DNA of 21,881 nt from Dehalococcoidia bacterium (lineage in GTDB: Bacteria; Chloroflexota; Dehalococcoidia; Lucifugimonadales; UBA3495), in the NCBI GenBank assembly GCA_022823105.1, contig JAJDXU010000380.1:1-21881 (forward strand), written 5' to 3'. The notes below the pieces were generated by a model. It had not been told where the DNA came from and did no database searches. It saw only the letters and a list, made by a program, of their open reading frames with translations. Of the stretch, positions 7,267-16,071 are shown piece after piece (position 1 is the stretch's first letter; the number at the start of each line of letters is the position of its first letter). Both the position numbers and the translations under genes were made by a program.

Positions 7267-8049
7267 TCAGCGACCTTCAAACCTGGGAGACCGCTGGTCG
7301 GCAAACGACCGGAGGCCCTCCGCCCGATCTGCGGTGCTGTGCAAAATGACGCTGAGGTCGGCCTCCAAGCGCAGACCTTGCGCCATCGTCAGGTCGCTGG
7401 ACGCTGCCACGGCCTCCTTGGCGTACCGGCTGGCGATGGGGGCGGCGGTAACAATGCTGTCAACCAATGCGCACGTGGCCGTGAGCAGGTCTTCCTCCGG
7501 GACTACCCGGTTTACCAACCCGGCATCGCGCGCCTCCTGCGCCGACAGGGTTCGACCCGTGAACAGCATATCCCGCGCCAATCCAGGTCCGACCAACCTG
7601 GGCAGCCTTTGGGTGGCGCCATCATACGGGAAGGGGCAATCGCGCAAACTGCCGACACCGAGATTCGAAGATTCGACCGCGATCCGAAGGTCCGCCGCCA
7701 TCGCCAGTTCGAGGCCGTGGCCGGTGGCGTCGCCGTTCAGGACGGCAATGGTCGGCATCGGGAGCCCTGCGAATGCGCTGGCGACCGCCATGCCTTCCAT
7801 CCAATGGAGCCGGGACAGTGCAGTGGCGCCCGTGGCATCATGCGGGCCGGCTTTGCGCCCAACGGCGAATACGCCGCCGTTGCCTGTGATGACGGCAACC
7901 CTGATTTCGTCCTCGAGACTTAACCAGGAACAACAGTCGCGCAATTCTGCCGCGATATCCTCGTCGATAGAATATCCGTCAACGGGTTCGGGGAGTCTGA
8001 TCGAAGCACGGGGTCCGGTCAAGTCGCAATGGATTTTTTGGTATTGCAT
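7267..8049 (-). CDS. Divergent crotonase-family protein
   Basis: The 260-residue protein has the crotonase fold (NGDATGHGLELAMAADLRIA, then ATQRLPRLVG), but the active site is modified. The first catalytic Glu position is kept (Glu114). The second is Ser134 in LGVGSLRD, where hydratases have PE. The oxyanion-hole segment reads GNGGVFAVGRKA instead of the usual AFCAGAD type. It is unlikely to be a standard enoyl-CoA hydratase. Crotonase relatives with one Glu include isomerases, dehalogenases, decarboxylases and hydrolases. It is the first gene of the leftward unit and faces the CoA-transferase genes across a 111-base divergent region. Confidence 0.75.
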   Translation of the reverse strand: MQYQKIHCDLTGPRASIRLPEPVDGYSIDEDIAAELRDCCSWLSLEDEIRVAVITGNGGVFAVGRKAGPHDATGATALSRLHWMEGMAVASAFAGLPMPTIAVLNGDATGHGLELAMAADLRIAVESSNLGVGSLRDCPFPYDGATQRLPRLVGPGLARDMLFTGRTLSAQEARDAGLVNRVVPEEDLLTATCALVDSIVTAAPIASRYAKEAVAASSDLTMAQGLRLEADLSVILHSTADRAEGLRSFADQRSPRFEGR

Positions 8050-8160
8050 GGGTGGGATCAGCGCGCGAAGGCATGGGGGAGAAACTTGCAGACTACCACC
8101 GCGCGGCTTTATGCCGTTCCAGAATTGAGTTAAAATGACGCACGCTTTCCGGATCAGGAC
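8050..8160. promoter_or_regulatory. Divergent promoter region of the acyl-CoA cluster
   Basis: These 111 bases separate the leftward crotonase operon from the rightward CoA-transferase genes and must hold both promoters. On the + strand, TAAAAT (8131-8136) could be a -10 box, with a poor -35 (TTTATG, 8108-8113) 17 bases upstream. GGA at 8151-8153 stands 7 bases before the ATG at 8161. I see no clear operator dyad. Confidence 0.4.
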
Positions 8161-8847
8161 ATGTCATTCAGCAAATTATACGACACTCACGCCGCCGCCG
8201 TTGCCGACGTGCAGGACGGAGCAACCATATTGGTTGGCGGCACGTCCAAGGTGAGCGAACCGTCGGGTCTGCTCGGCGCTTTATCGACGCAAGGCGCGTC
8301 CAACCTCACTTTGGTATGCGATCTCTCGGGCTGGGACGGCAGCGAGTCCATCCTCGCGATGGCCAAAGAGGGACGGATCTCTCGCGTCATATCGCCGTAC
8401 CCATTCATTGGAGCGTCGGGCGGCATAATTCCCGAACTGCGGGACCTGGGTGATGTCGAGATTGAATCCGTGCCGCAAGGGACCCTGGCGGAACGTCTGC
8501 GCGCCGGCGGCTCCGGGATCGGCGGTGTGTTCATCTCAACCGGTGTGGGGACGCGTTTCGATGCCGGCAAGGAAATCCGGAACGTGAATGGCGTTGAGTG
8601 CATCCTCGAATCTCCGCTGCGGGCCGACTTCGCGCTCCTGCGTGCGGCCCGCGCCGACACCGTGGGCAACCTTGCCTACCAAGGGGCCCAGCGGGGATGG
8701 AATGCGGCAATGGCGACCGCCGCCAGGATCACCATAGTTGAAGCCGACGAAATCGGCGAACCGGGCTCGATGGACCCGGAACGAGTGATCACGCCCGGGA
8801 TATTCGTCAACCGCATCGTGAAAGCGGTCGGGCCCCTGATAATTTGA
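8161..8847 (+). CDS. Family I CoA-transferase, alpha-type subunit (first copy)
   Basis: The 228-residue protein is homologous to the alpha subunit of 3-oxoacid/acetate CoA-transferases (AtoD, ScoA, PcaI type). The diagnostic block VPQGTLAERLRAGGSG is present, and the ending VITPGIFVNRIVK is typical. The N-terminal glycine motif is changed to LVGGTSKVSEP, where the usual form is GGFGxxGxP. The hydrophobic FISTGVGT replaces the usual AFYTPTGVGT. The subunit would normally pair with a beta subunit. Here its natural partner is the beta-like N-terminal half of the next gene, which has lost the catalytic Glu. It may be a structural or regulatory subunit. The next gene starts 9 bases after its stop. 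Confidence 0.8.
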   Translation: MSFSKLYDTHAAAVADVQDGATILVGGTSKVSEPSGLLGALSTQGASNLTLVCDLSGWDGSESILAMAKEGRISRVISPYPFIGASGGIIPELRDLGDVEIESVPQGTLAERLRAGGSGIGGVFISTGVGTRFDAGKEIRNVNGVECILESPLRADFALLRAARADTVGNLAYQGAQRGWNAAMATAARITIVEADEIGEPGSMDPERVITPGIFVNRIVKAVGPLII

Positions 8848-8856
8848 GAACGCCAA

Positions 8857-10203
8857 ATGCCGCTCACTGAAGCCACCGCCCTCAACATCGCGCGCCGCGC
8901 GGCCAGGGAGATCCCGTCGGGCGCCGTGGTCGCGCTGGACCGAGGATTGCCGGAGTTGGTCGCACAGGTGACGCCGGCCTCCCTGGGAGCGTGGTTTCTG
9001 CGCACCGATGGAACGCTGGACGGCGTGCCCTTGAACATGGCCGACGCGGCCGCGGTGCTCCGTGGCGGATACGTCGACCTTGCCATAGTGCATCCTGCGC
9101 AGGTTACAGCCGACGGCGGTTTTGTGAGTCGAGCTTACCTCCGGGATGCCACGGTGGCGTCCCCCGGAAACGGTGTTGATCTGGCGTCGGGCGCTCGCCG
9201 CGTGATTGCCCTGCATCCGCAGACGGGCGACGATGACGACCCTTCGGTTTGCCTGGTAAGCGATTCCGGTCATCCTCAAGACGGCATCGGATGTATCGAC
9301 ACCGTAATAGCGGGTTACGGCGTGTTGTCCCTCGGCGACGGCGGGTTCACGCTGGACGAGGTTCCGCCTGGGAAGACTCTTGACGACGCGCTGTCGGCGA
9401 TTGGCAATCCGTTGGTGCGGGCCCCGGCATCCGCAGCGCGTGAAATGGAGTTCGCTCCGCCATCCGGCCAGGCTGCATCCAAAATCCTGGCCGATGGCCC
9501 ATCCGCAGTAGCCGACGTGTTCGATGGCGCGACCGTGTTCATAGACGGTTTCGGCGGGCCGGGCGGCATGGCGCATTACCTCCTGATCTCGCTGCGGGAT
9601 CAGGGCAGCAAAAATCTGACCATCGTCAGCAATACGGCAGGCATAGCGCGCGTGGTCAGCTTCGGCACTCCACCCGGGCGGACCGCCATCGACCACAGCG
9701 TCCTGATCGAAAACGGCCAGGTCGCCAAGGCGATAGCGTCATTTCCCGTGTCTCCGTCCGTGTCCCGGCCCTCCGAGTTTGAACTGGCTTACCGGAGAGG
9801 CGAGGTGGAGCTGGAGCTTGTACCGCAAGGGACACTGGCGGAACGACTGCGGGCTGGCGGCGCGGGAGTGCACGCCTTCTATACCCCAACCGGCGCGGGC
9901 ACCCTGATCGCCGAGGGCAAGGAATCACGAACCATCGATGGGCGCGATTACATCCTGGAGTACGGGTTGCGCGCGGATTTTGCCATAATACGGGCACACA
10001 AGGCGGACACGCGAGGGAACCTGATCTATCGCGGCACTTCCCGAAACTTCAACGCGGTAATGGCTCCGGCGGCCCGGATCACGATTGCGGAAGTCGATGA
10101 AATCGTGGAGCATGGCGAACTGGACCCCGAAGAGATCGTCACGCCCGGCATTTTCGTCCAGCGCATTGTCAGGCGCCCCGACGGCTTCACCGGCTACGAA
10201 TAA
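8857..10203 (+). CDS. Fused CoA-transferase: degenerate beta-like domain plus alpha domain
   Basis: In this 448-residue fusion, residues 1 to about 190 align by pattern with CoA-transferase beta subunits: RGGYVDLAIVHPAQV matches RGGHVDVTVLGAHQV of the next gene, and NGVDLASGARRVIAL matches the GAMDLAAGADKVIVA block. The active-site SENG motif reads RTDG (49-52), so Thr50 stands in place of the catalytic Glu, and the GIGIP motif reads DRGLP. This half cannot use the known glutamyl-CoA mechanism. Residues from about 208 form an alpha subunit with canonical motifs: FIDGFGGPGG, VPQGTLAERLRAGGAG, FYTPTGAGT, TPGIFVQRIV. The alpha half probably pairs with the true beta subunit 16 bases downstream. 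The order beta-then-alpha in one chain arose from a tandem alpha-beta duplication followed by fusion across the gene boundary. Confidence 0.8.
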   Translation: MPLTEATALNIARRAAREIPSGAVVALDRGLPELVAQVTPASLGAWFLRTDGTLDGVPLNMADAAAVLRGGYVDLAIVHPAQVTADGGFVSRAYLRDATVASPGNGVDLASGARRVIALHPQTGDDDDPSVCLVSDSGHPQDGIGCIDTVIAGYGVLSLGDGGFTLDEVPPGKTLDDALSAIGNPLVRAPASAAREMEFAPPSGQAASKILADGPSAVADVFDGATVFIDGFGGPGGMAHYLLISLRDQGSKNLTIVSNTAGIARVVSFGTPPGRTAIDHSVLIENGQVAKAIASFPVSPSVSRPSEFELAYRRGEVELELVPQGTLAERLRAGGAGVHAFYTPTGAGTLIAEGKESRTIDGRDYILEYGLRADFAIIRAHKADTRGNLIYRGTSRNFNAVMAPAARITIAEVDEIVEHGELDPEEIVTPGIFVQRIVRRPDGFTGYE

Positions 10204-10219
10204 CGAGGGACAGGTCCTG

Positions 10220-10891
10220 ATGGCATCGGAAAAAGAGCGTCTCGATCGCGCGATCATTGCGATGAGGGTGGCTAAAGAACTGCCGCCGGGCGGCACCGTC
10301 AACCTTGGCATCGGTATCCCAACGCTCGTTTCGATGTTCGTGGCGGACGACAGCGTGGTCTTCTACCACAGCGAGAGCGGGGTGCTGAACTGCGGCCCGC
10401 TGGCTGAGGATGGCAACGAGGACATTGACCTGATCAATGCGGGCGGGCAATTTTTGGAGCCGGTACCGGGGATGGCGTATTTTTCATCCGCGGACGCTTT
10501 CGCCATGATTCGCGGGGGCCACGTGGACGTCACCGTGCTGGGGGCGCACCAGGTTTCTGCGCACGGCGACCTGTCCAACTGGATGTTGCCGGAGCGCGGC
10601 GTCGGCAACATCGGCGGGGCCATGGACCTGGCTGCGGGGGCGGACAAGGTCATAGTCGCCATGGAACACAATGACCGCAACGGCAATCCCAAAGTGGTGG
10701 AGGAGTGCAGCTTCCCCCTCACGGGAAAGGGATGCGTCTCCTTGGTGGTGACGGATGTGGCCGTGCTGGAGCCGACACCGGAAGGGATGGTGCTGCGGGA
10801 GACCGCGCCCGGCTGGACCCCCGATGACGTACAGGAGATTACCGGCGCAACCCTCATCATCCCCGAGAACGTTGGGGACTACGAGGTGTAG
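10220..10891 (+). CDS. Family I CoA-transferase, catalytic beta subunit
   Basis: The 223-residue beta subunit is of the 3-oxoacid/acetate CoA-transferase type. It carries NLGIGIPTLV (28-37), the active-site motif SESG with catalytic Glu52 (SENG in most relatives), GGHVDVTVLGAHQVSAHGDLSNW, and GGAMDLAAGADKVIVAMEH. Glu52 would form the gamma-glutamyl-CoA thioester while CoA moves from an acyl-CoA donor to an acid. Succinyl-CoA:3-oxoacid, 3-oxoadipate and acetate transferases share these motifs, so the substrate stays open. The ATG at 10220 has GAGG/AGG sequences upstream and follows the fused gene by 16 bases. Upstream in-frame starts lie inside that gene. It is the last gene of the unit; sodN follows after 110 bases. 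Confidence 0.88.
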   Translation: MASEKERLDRAIIAMRVAKELPPGGTVNLGIGIPTLVSMFVADDSVVFYHSESGVLNCGPLAEDGNEDIDLINAGGQFLEPVPGMAYFSSADAFAMIRGGHVDVTVLGAHQVSAHGDLSNWMLPERGVGNIGGAMDLAAGADKVIVAMEHNDRNGNPKVVEECSFPLTGKGCVSLVVTDVAVLEPTPEGMVLRETAPGWTPDDVQEITGATLIIPENVGDYEV

Positions 10892-10899
10892 TATTACCC

Positions 10900-10928
10900 T
10901 TGCGTGATATTGGGAATTGCGCTAGCAT
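10900..10928 (+). promoter_or_regulatory. Candidate sigma-70-type promoter of sodN
   Basis: TTGCGT (10900-10905), 17 bases, TAGCAT (10923-10928). Each hexamer keeps four of six consensus bases and the spacing is ideal. It starts 9 bases after the CoA-transferase beta stop codon. The transcription start would lie near 10935, giving a leader of about 67 bases. Confidence 0.4.
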
Positions 10929-10933
10929 TTTTG

Positions 10934-10947
10934 CCGAATTCATTCGG
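10934..10947. promoter_or_regulatory. Dyad at the predicted sodN transcription start
   Basis: CCGAAT TC ATTCGG is a perfect 6-2-6 inverted repeat. It lies just after the candidate -10 box, where a repressor would block transcription. Ni-SOD genes in actinomycetes are repressed or derepressed by a nickel-sensing Fur-family protein. Whether this dyad is such an operator is only a guess. Confidence 0.3.
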
Positions 10948-10952
10948 AGTTT

Positions 10953-10977
10953 CAGGGCGCCACGCCCTGCGCTTTTT
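10953..10977 (+). terminator. Leader hairpin with T-run before sodN
   Basis: CAGGGCG (10953-10959) and CGCCCTG (10963-10969) form a perfect 7-bp GC-rich stem with a CCA loop, followed by CGCTTTTTG with five T at 10973-10977. It could terminate the CoA-transferase transcript. Since it lies downstream of the candidate sodN promoter, it could also attenuate sodN. Confidence 0.45.
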
Positions 10978-10984
10978 GTCACTG

Positions 10985-10991
10985 AAAGGAG
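10985..10991 (+). promoter_or_regulatory. Shine-Dalgarno site fixing the sodN start
   Basis: AAAGGAG, 10 bases before the ATG at 11002. It excludes the longer frame opening at the TTG at 10900, which would translate the promoter and leader hairpin. Confidence 0.75.
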
Positions 10992-11001
10992 ATTACACAC
11001 G

Positions 11002-11472
11002 ATGTTCAACCCCATCGCTTTCGTGAAGCCTCGCACGGCCCAGGCCCACTGCGACATTCCCTGCGGAATCTATGATCCGGTCGTCGCCAAGATGGCGGCG
11101 CAGACCGTGCAGAAGATGGTCCTGCGCATGCAGAACCTGGAGGCCCCGCAGCCCGGCGCTCCCGCTGGCGAACGGCAGGCTTTCGCCAACACCTTCTCGC
11201 GCTACGTTACCGTCAAGGAAGAGCACGCCGAGAAGTGCAAGGAAGAGCTACGCATCCTGTGGGCTGACTACGCGTGGCCCAACACGGACGCCAACGAAAT
11301 CGCATCCAAGTTCAACGCCGCGCTCAAGTTGGCGGGCCAGTGCAAGCAGACCGTGAGCATGGAGAATGCCGAGGCGCTGGTTGCGGCATGCGACGACATC
11401 GCCACCGCGTTCTGGGCCACCAAGAACGTCGAGTACAGCGACCCCAACGCGGCCGCCCGCTACGGCACCTAG
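11002..11472 (+). CDS. sodN: Nickel-containing superoxide dismutase
   Basis: The 156-residue precursor converts superoxide to oxygen and hydrogen peroxide. The nickel hook HCDIPCGIYDP starts at His16: His16, Cys17, Cys21 and Tyr24 correspond to His1, Cys2, Cys6 and Tyr9 of mature Ni-SOD. The first 15 residues (MFNPIAFVKPRTAQA) are a propeptide that must be removed so that His16 becomes the free N-terminus. The mature chain of 141 residues is all-helical by pattern (for example VKEEHAEKCKEELRILWADY), close in length to marine and cyanobacterial forms and longer than the 117-residue Streptomyces enzyme. The maturation peptidase SodX, often adjacent, is not seen in the window. The gene appears monocistronic, with its own promoter and terminator. 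Confidence 0.95.
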   Translation: MFNPIAFVKPRTAQAHCDIPCGIYDPVVAKMAAQTVQKMVLRMQNLEAPQPGAPAGERQAFANTFSRYVTVKEEHAEKCKEELRILWADYAWPNTDANEIASKFNAALKLAGQCKQTVSMENAEALVAACDDIATAFWATKNVEYSDPNAAARYGT

Positions 11473-11501
11473 GCCGCACACGAATCTACAGGTATCAACG
11501 G

Positions 11502-11526
11502 GGGCGGGTCATCACCCGCCCTTATT

Positions 11527-11530
<4 letters not shown>
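11502..11530 (+). terminator. Intrinsic terminator of sodN
   Basis: GGGCGGGT (11502-11509) and ACCCGCCC (11514-11521) form a perfect 8-bp stem with a CATC loop, followed by TTATTTTAT. It is 30 bases after the sodN stop and overlaps the stop codon of convergent recQ. No T-run faces the recQ direction. Confidence 0.8.
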
Positions 11531-13755
<2,225 letters not shown>

Positions 13756-13774
13756 AGCGTTTAGATGGCGGCCG

Positions 13775-15061
13775 TCAGCCCAAAGCGGCCAGGGCGTCGC
13801 TGACGGCGACGATGGTGCGGTCGATGTCCGCATCGGTGTGGGCGATGGAGACGAAGCCGGCTTCGAACTGGGAGGGGGCGATGTACACGCCGCGATCGAG
13901 GAGGGCGTGCATATATCGACCGTAAGCGGCGGTGTCGGACTGCTCGACCTGCGCCAGGGCGGCGACCGGCCCCGGGTTGAAAAAGCCAGTGAACATGGAG
14001 GCCACGCGATTTACGGTGGACGGTATCTCGGCCCGCGAGAACGCCGCGGTGACGCCATCGATCAACCTGATCGCGGCGGCCTCCAATTGGTCGTAGACGT
14101 CGGGGCGCTGGAGTTCGGTGAGTGTGGCGACGCCGGCGGCCACAGCCAGCGGGTTGCCGGAGAGGGTGCCGGCCTGGTACATGGGGCCGAGAGGGGCGAC
14201 CTGCTGCATCACTTCGCTGCGGCCGCCGTAGGCTCCCACCGGGAGCCCACCACCGATGATCTTGCCCATGGTGGTGATGTCGGGCGTGACTCCGTACAGA
14301 GATTGAGCGCCCCCGTAGGCGACGCGGAATCCGGTGATGACCTCGTCGAAAATCAGGAGGGACCCATTGCGTTGGGTAACGTCCCGCAATCCCGGCAGGA
14401 AACCGTCGGCGGGCGGGACGACGCCCATGTTGCCGGCCACAGGTTCGACTATTATCGCGGCGATGTCGTCGGGCCAGGCTTCGAAGAGGCCCTCGACCGA
14501 CGACAGATCGTTGTAGGTGGCGATCAGGGTTTCGGCGGCGTAGGATTCGGGCACTCCGGCGCTGGTGGGCACGCCGTGGGTGAGCGCGCCGGAGCCGGCG
14601 GCGACCAGCAGTCCGTCGGCGTGGCCGTGGTAGTTGCCGGCGAACTTGATGATCTTGGAGCGTCCGGTGTGGGCACGGGCCAGACGCAGCGCGGTCATGC
14701 AGGCCTCGGTGCCGGAGTTGACCAGACGCACGGAATCCACCGAGGGTAGCGCGGCGCAAATCATCTCCGCCAACTGGACTTCCTGCTCGACGGGAGCGCC
14801 GAAGGACGTTCCATCCGCCGCTGCCCGTTGGACGGCTTCCACGACGGCGGGATGGGCATGGCCCAGCGCCAACGGCCCCCAGGATCCCAGGTAGTCGATG
14901 TACTCGTTGCCATCGACGTCCCGGACGCGCGATCCGTTGCCCCGAGCGATGAACGGAGGCGTGCCTTCCACGGCGCGGAAAGATCTGACCGGGCTGTTCA
15001 CGCCACCCGGGATCACTCGTTGCGCCTGTTCGAATAGTTGTTGCGACCTGGTCTGTTGCAT
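13775..15061 (-). CDS. hemL: Glutamate-1-semialdehyde 2,1-aminomutase
   Basis: This PLP enzyme of 428 residues turns glutamate-1-semialdehyde into 5-aminolevulinate, the second step of the C5 pathway. The PLP lysine is Lys267 in TTMGKIIGGGLPVGAYGG. SGTEACMTALRLAR (116-129) binds cofactor phosphate, and FDEVITGFR (238-246) holds the Asp that contacts the pyridine ring. The N-terminus SQQLFEQAQRVIPGGVNSPVR and the length are typical. The ATG at 15061 has the strong site GGGGAGGG 9 bases upstream. It follows hemB by 26 bases, the widest gap in the heme gene run. HemA, encoded in the same operon, supplies its substrate. Confidence 0.96.
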   Translation of the reverse strand: MQQTRSQQLFEQAQRVIPGGVNSPVRSFRAVEGTPPFIARGNGSRVRDVDGNEYIDYLGSWGPLALGHAHPAVVEAVQRAAADGTSFGAPVEQEVQLAEMICAALPSVDSVRLVNSGTEACMTALRLARAHTGRSKIIKFAGNYHGHADGLLVAAGSGALTHGVPTSAGVPESYAAETLIATYNDLSSVEGLFEAWPDDIAAIIVEPVAGNMGVVPPADGFLPGLRDVTQRNGSLLIFDEVITGFRVAYGGAQSLYGVTPDITTMGKIIGGGLPVGAYGGRSEVMQQVAPLGPMYQAGTLSGNPLAVAAGVATLTELQRPDVYDQLEAAAIRLIDGVTAAFSRAEIPSTVNRVASMFTGFFNPGPVAALAQVEQSDTAAYGRYMHALLDRGVYIAPSQFEAGFVSIAHTDADIDRTIVAVSDALAALG

Positions 15062-15087
15062 GTTTTTGGGCCCTCCCCTGCCCTGAA

Positions 15088-16071
15088 TTAACCCTCGCCC
15101 CGCAACCAGCGGGCCACTTCCTTGGCATGGTACGAAATGATGATGTCGGCGCCGGCGCGGCGGATGGCGGTGAGCAGTTCCATTGTGACGGGCTGTTCGT
15201 CGATCCAGCCGGCGCGGGAGGCGGCCTTGACCATTGAATATTCGCCGCTGACGTTGTAGGCGGCCAGCGGATAGTCGTAGCGCTCCCGAGCTTCCTTGAT
15301 GACGTCCATGTAGGCCATAGCGGGCTTGACCATCACGATGTCGGCGCCCTCGGCGATGTCGGACTCGATCTCGCGCATGGCCATGCGACGGTTGGCGGGA
15401 TCCATCTGGTAGCTGCGGCGGTCGCCGAACTGCGGCGTGGAATCGGCGGCGACGCGGAACGGCCCGTAGAACGACGAGGCGTACTTGGCGGCGTAACCCA
15501 TGATGGGCGTGTCCTCGTAGCCGTGGGCGTCCAGAGTCTCGCGGATAGCGCGCACCTGGCCATCCATCATGGACGACGGAGCGACCATGTCGGCTCCGGC
15601 CTGCACCTGGGTCAACGCGGATCGGGCCAGCAGCTCAAGGGTCGCATCGTTGTCGATGCGATCGCCGTCGATGACGCCGCAGTGGCCGTGGTCGGTGTAC
15701 TCGCACAAGCACACGTCTCCGATCACCATCAGGCCGGGCGCACGCTCCTTGATGGTGCGAGTAGCTTCCTGGATTATACCTTCGGGATCATAAGCGCCAG
15801 TGCCGATAGCGTCCTTTTCGGGCGGTAGGCCGAACAGGAGGACCGAAGGGATGCCGAGTTCCACCACCTCGTCGATCTCTTCGCCGAGACGGTCGATCGA
15901 GGTGTGGTAGCAGCCTGGCATCGGCTCGATCTCCTCACGGACATTTTCGCCGTGGGTGACGAACATGGGATAGATGAAATTGGTGGCGCTGATGCGGGTC
16001 TCCCGCACCATTTCGCGTACGGGCGCCTTTTCGCGCAGGCGGCGCATACGCAGGTCCGGATGTTTCAGCAT
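15088..16071 (-). CDS. hemB: Delta-aminolevulinic acid dehydratase (porphobilinogen synthase)
   Basis: The enzyme condenses two 5-aminolevulinate molecules to porphobilinogen. The 327-residue length is standard. The active-site lysines lie in YAAKYASSFYGPFR and MVKPAMAYMDVIKEA. The cysteine cluster DVCLCEYTDHGHCG marks the zinc-dependent class rather than the Asp-rich magnesium class. The ATG at 16071 has GGAGGG 5 bases upstream and overlaps the end of the cobA/hemD fusion by 7 bases. The frame is open further upstream, but that part is a shadow of hemD. Product use by HemC is encoded upstream in the operon. Confidence 0.96.
   Translation of the reverse strand: MLKHPDLRMRRLREKAPVREMVRETRISATNFIYPMFVTHGENVREEIEPMPGCYHTSIDRLGEEIDEVVELGIPSVLLFGLPPEKDAIGTGAYDPEGIIQEATRTIKERAPGLMVIGDVCLCEYTDHGHCGVIDGDRIDNDATLELLARSALTQVQAGADMVAPSSMMDGQVRAIRETLDAHGYEDTPIMGYAAKYASSFYGPFRVAADSTPQFGDRRSYQMDPANRRMAMREIESDIAEGADIVMVKPAMAYMDVIKEARERYDYPLAAYNVSGEYSMVKAASRAGWIDEQPVTMELLTAIRRAGADIIISYHAKEVARWLRGEG

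Noticed and set aside
8536..9696. 386-codon - strand frame opposite the CoA-transferase genes
   Set aside because: Antisense shadow, with His/Arg-rich composition and no family resemblance.
13761..15128. 455-codon - strand frame across hemL in another frame
   Set aside because: It is Arg/Gly/Pro-rich, an out-of-frame shadow of hemL, which has the PLP lysine motif and full family length.
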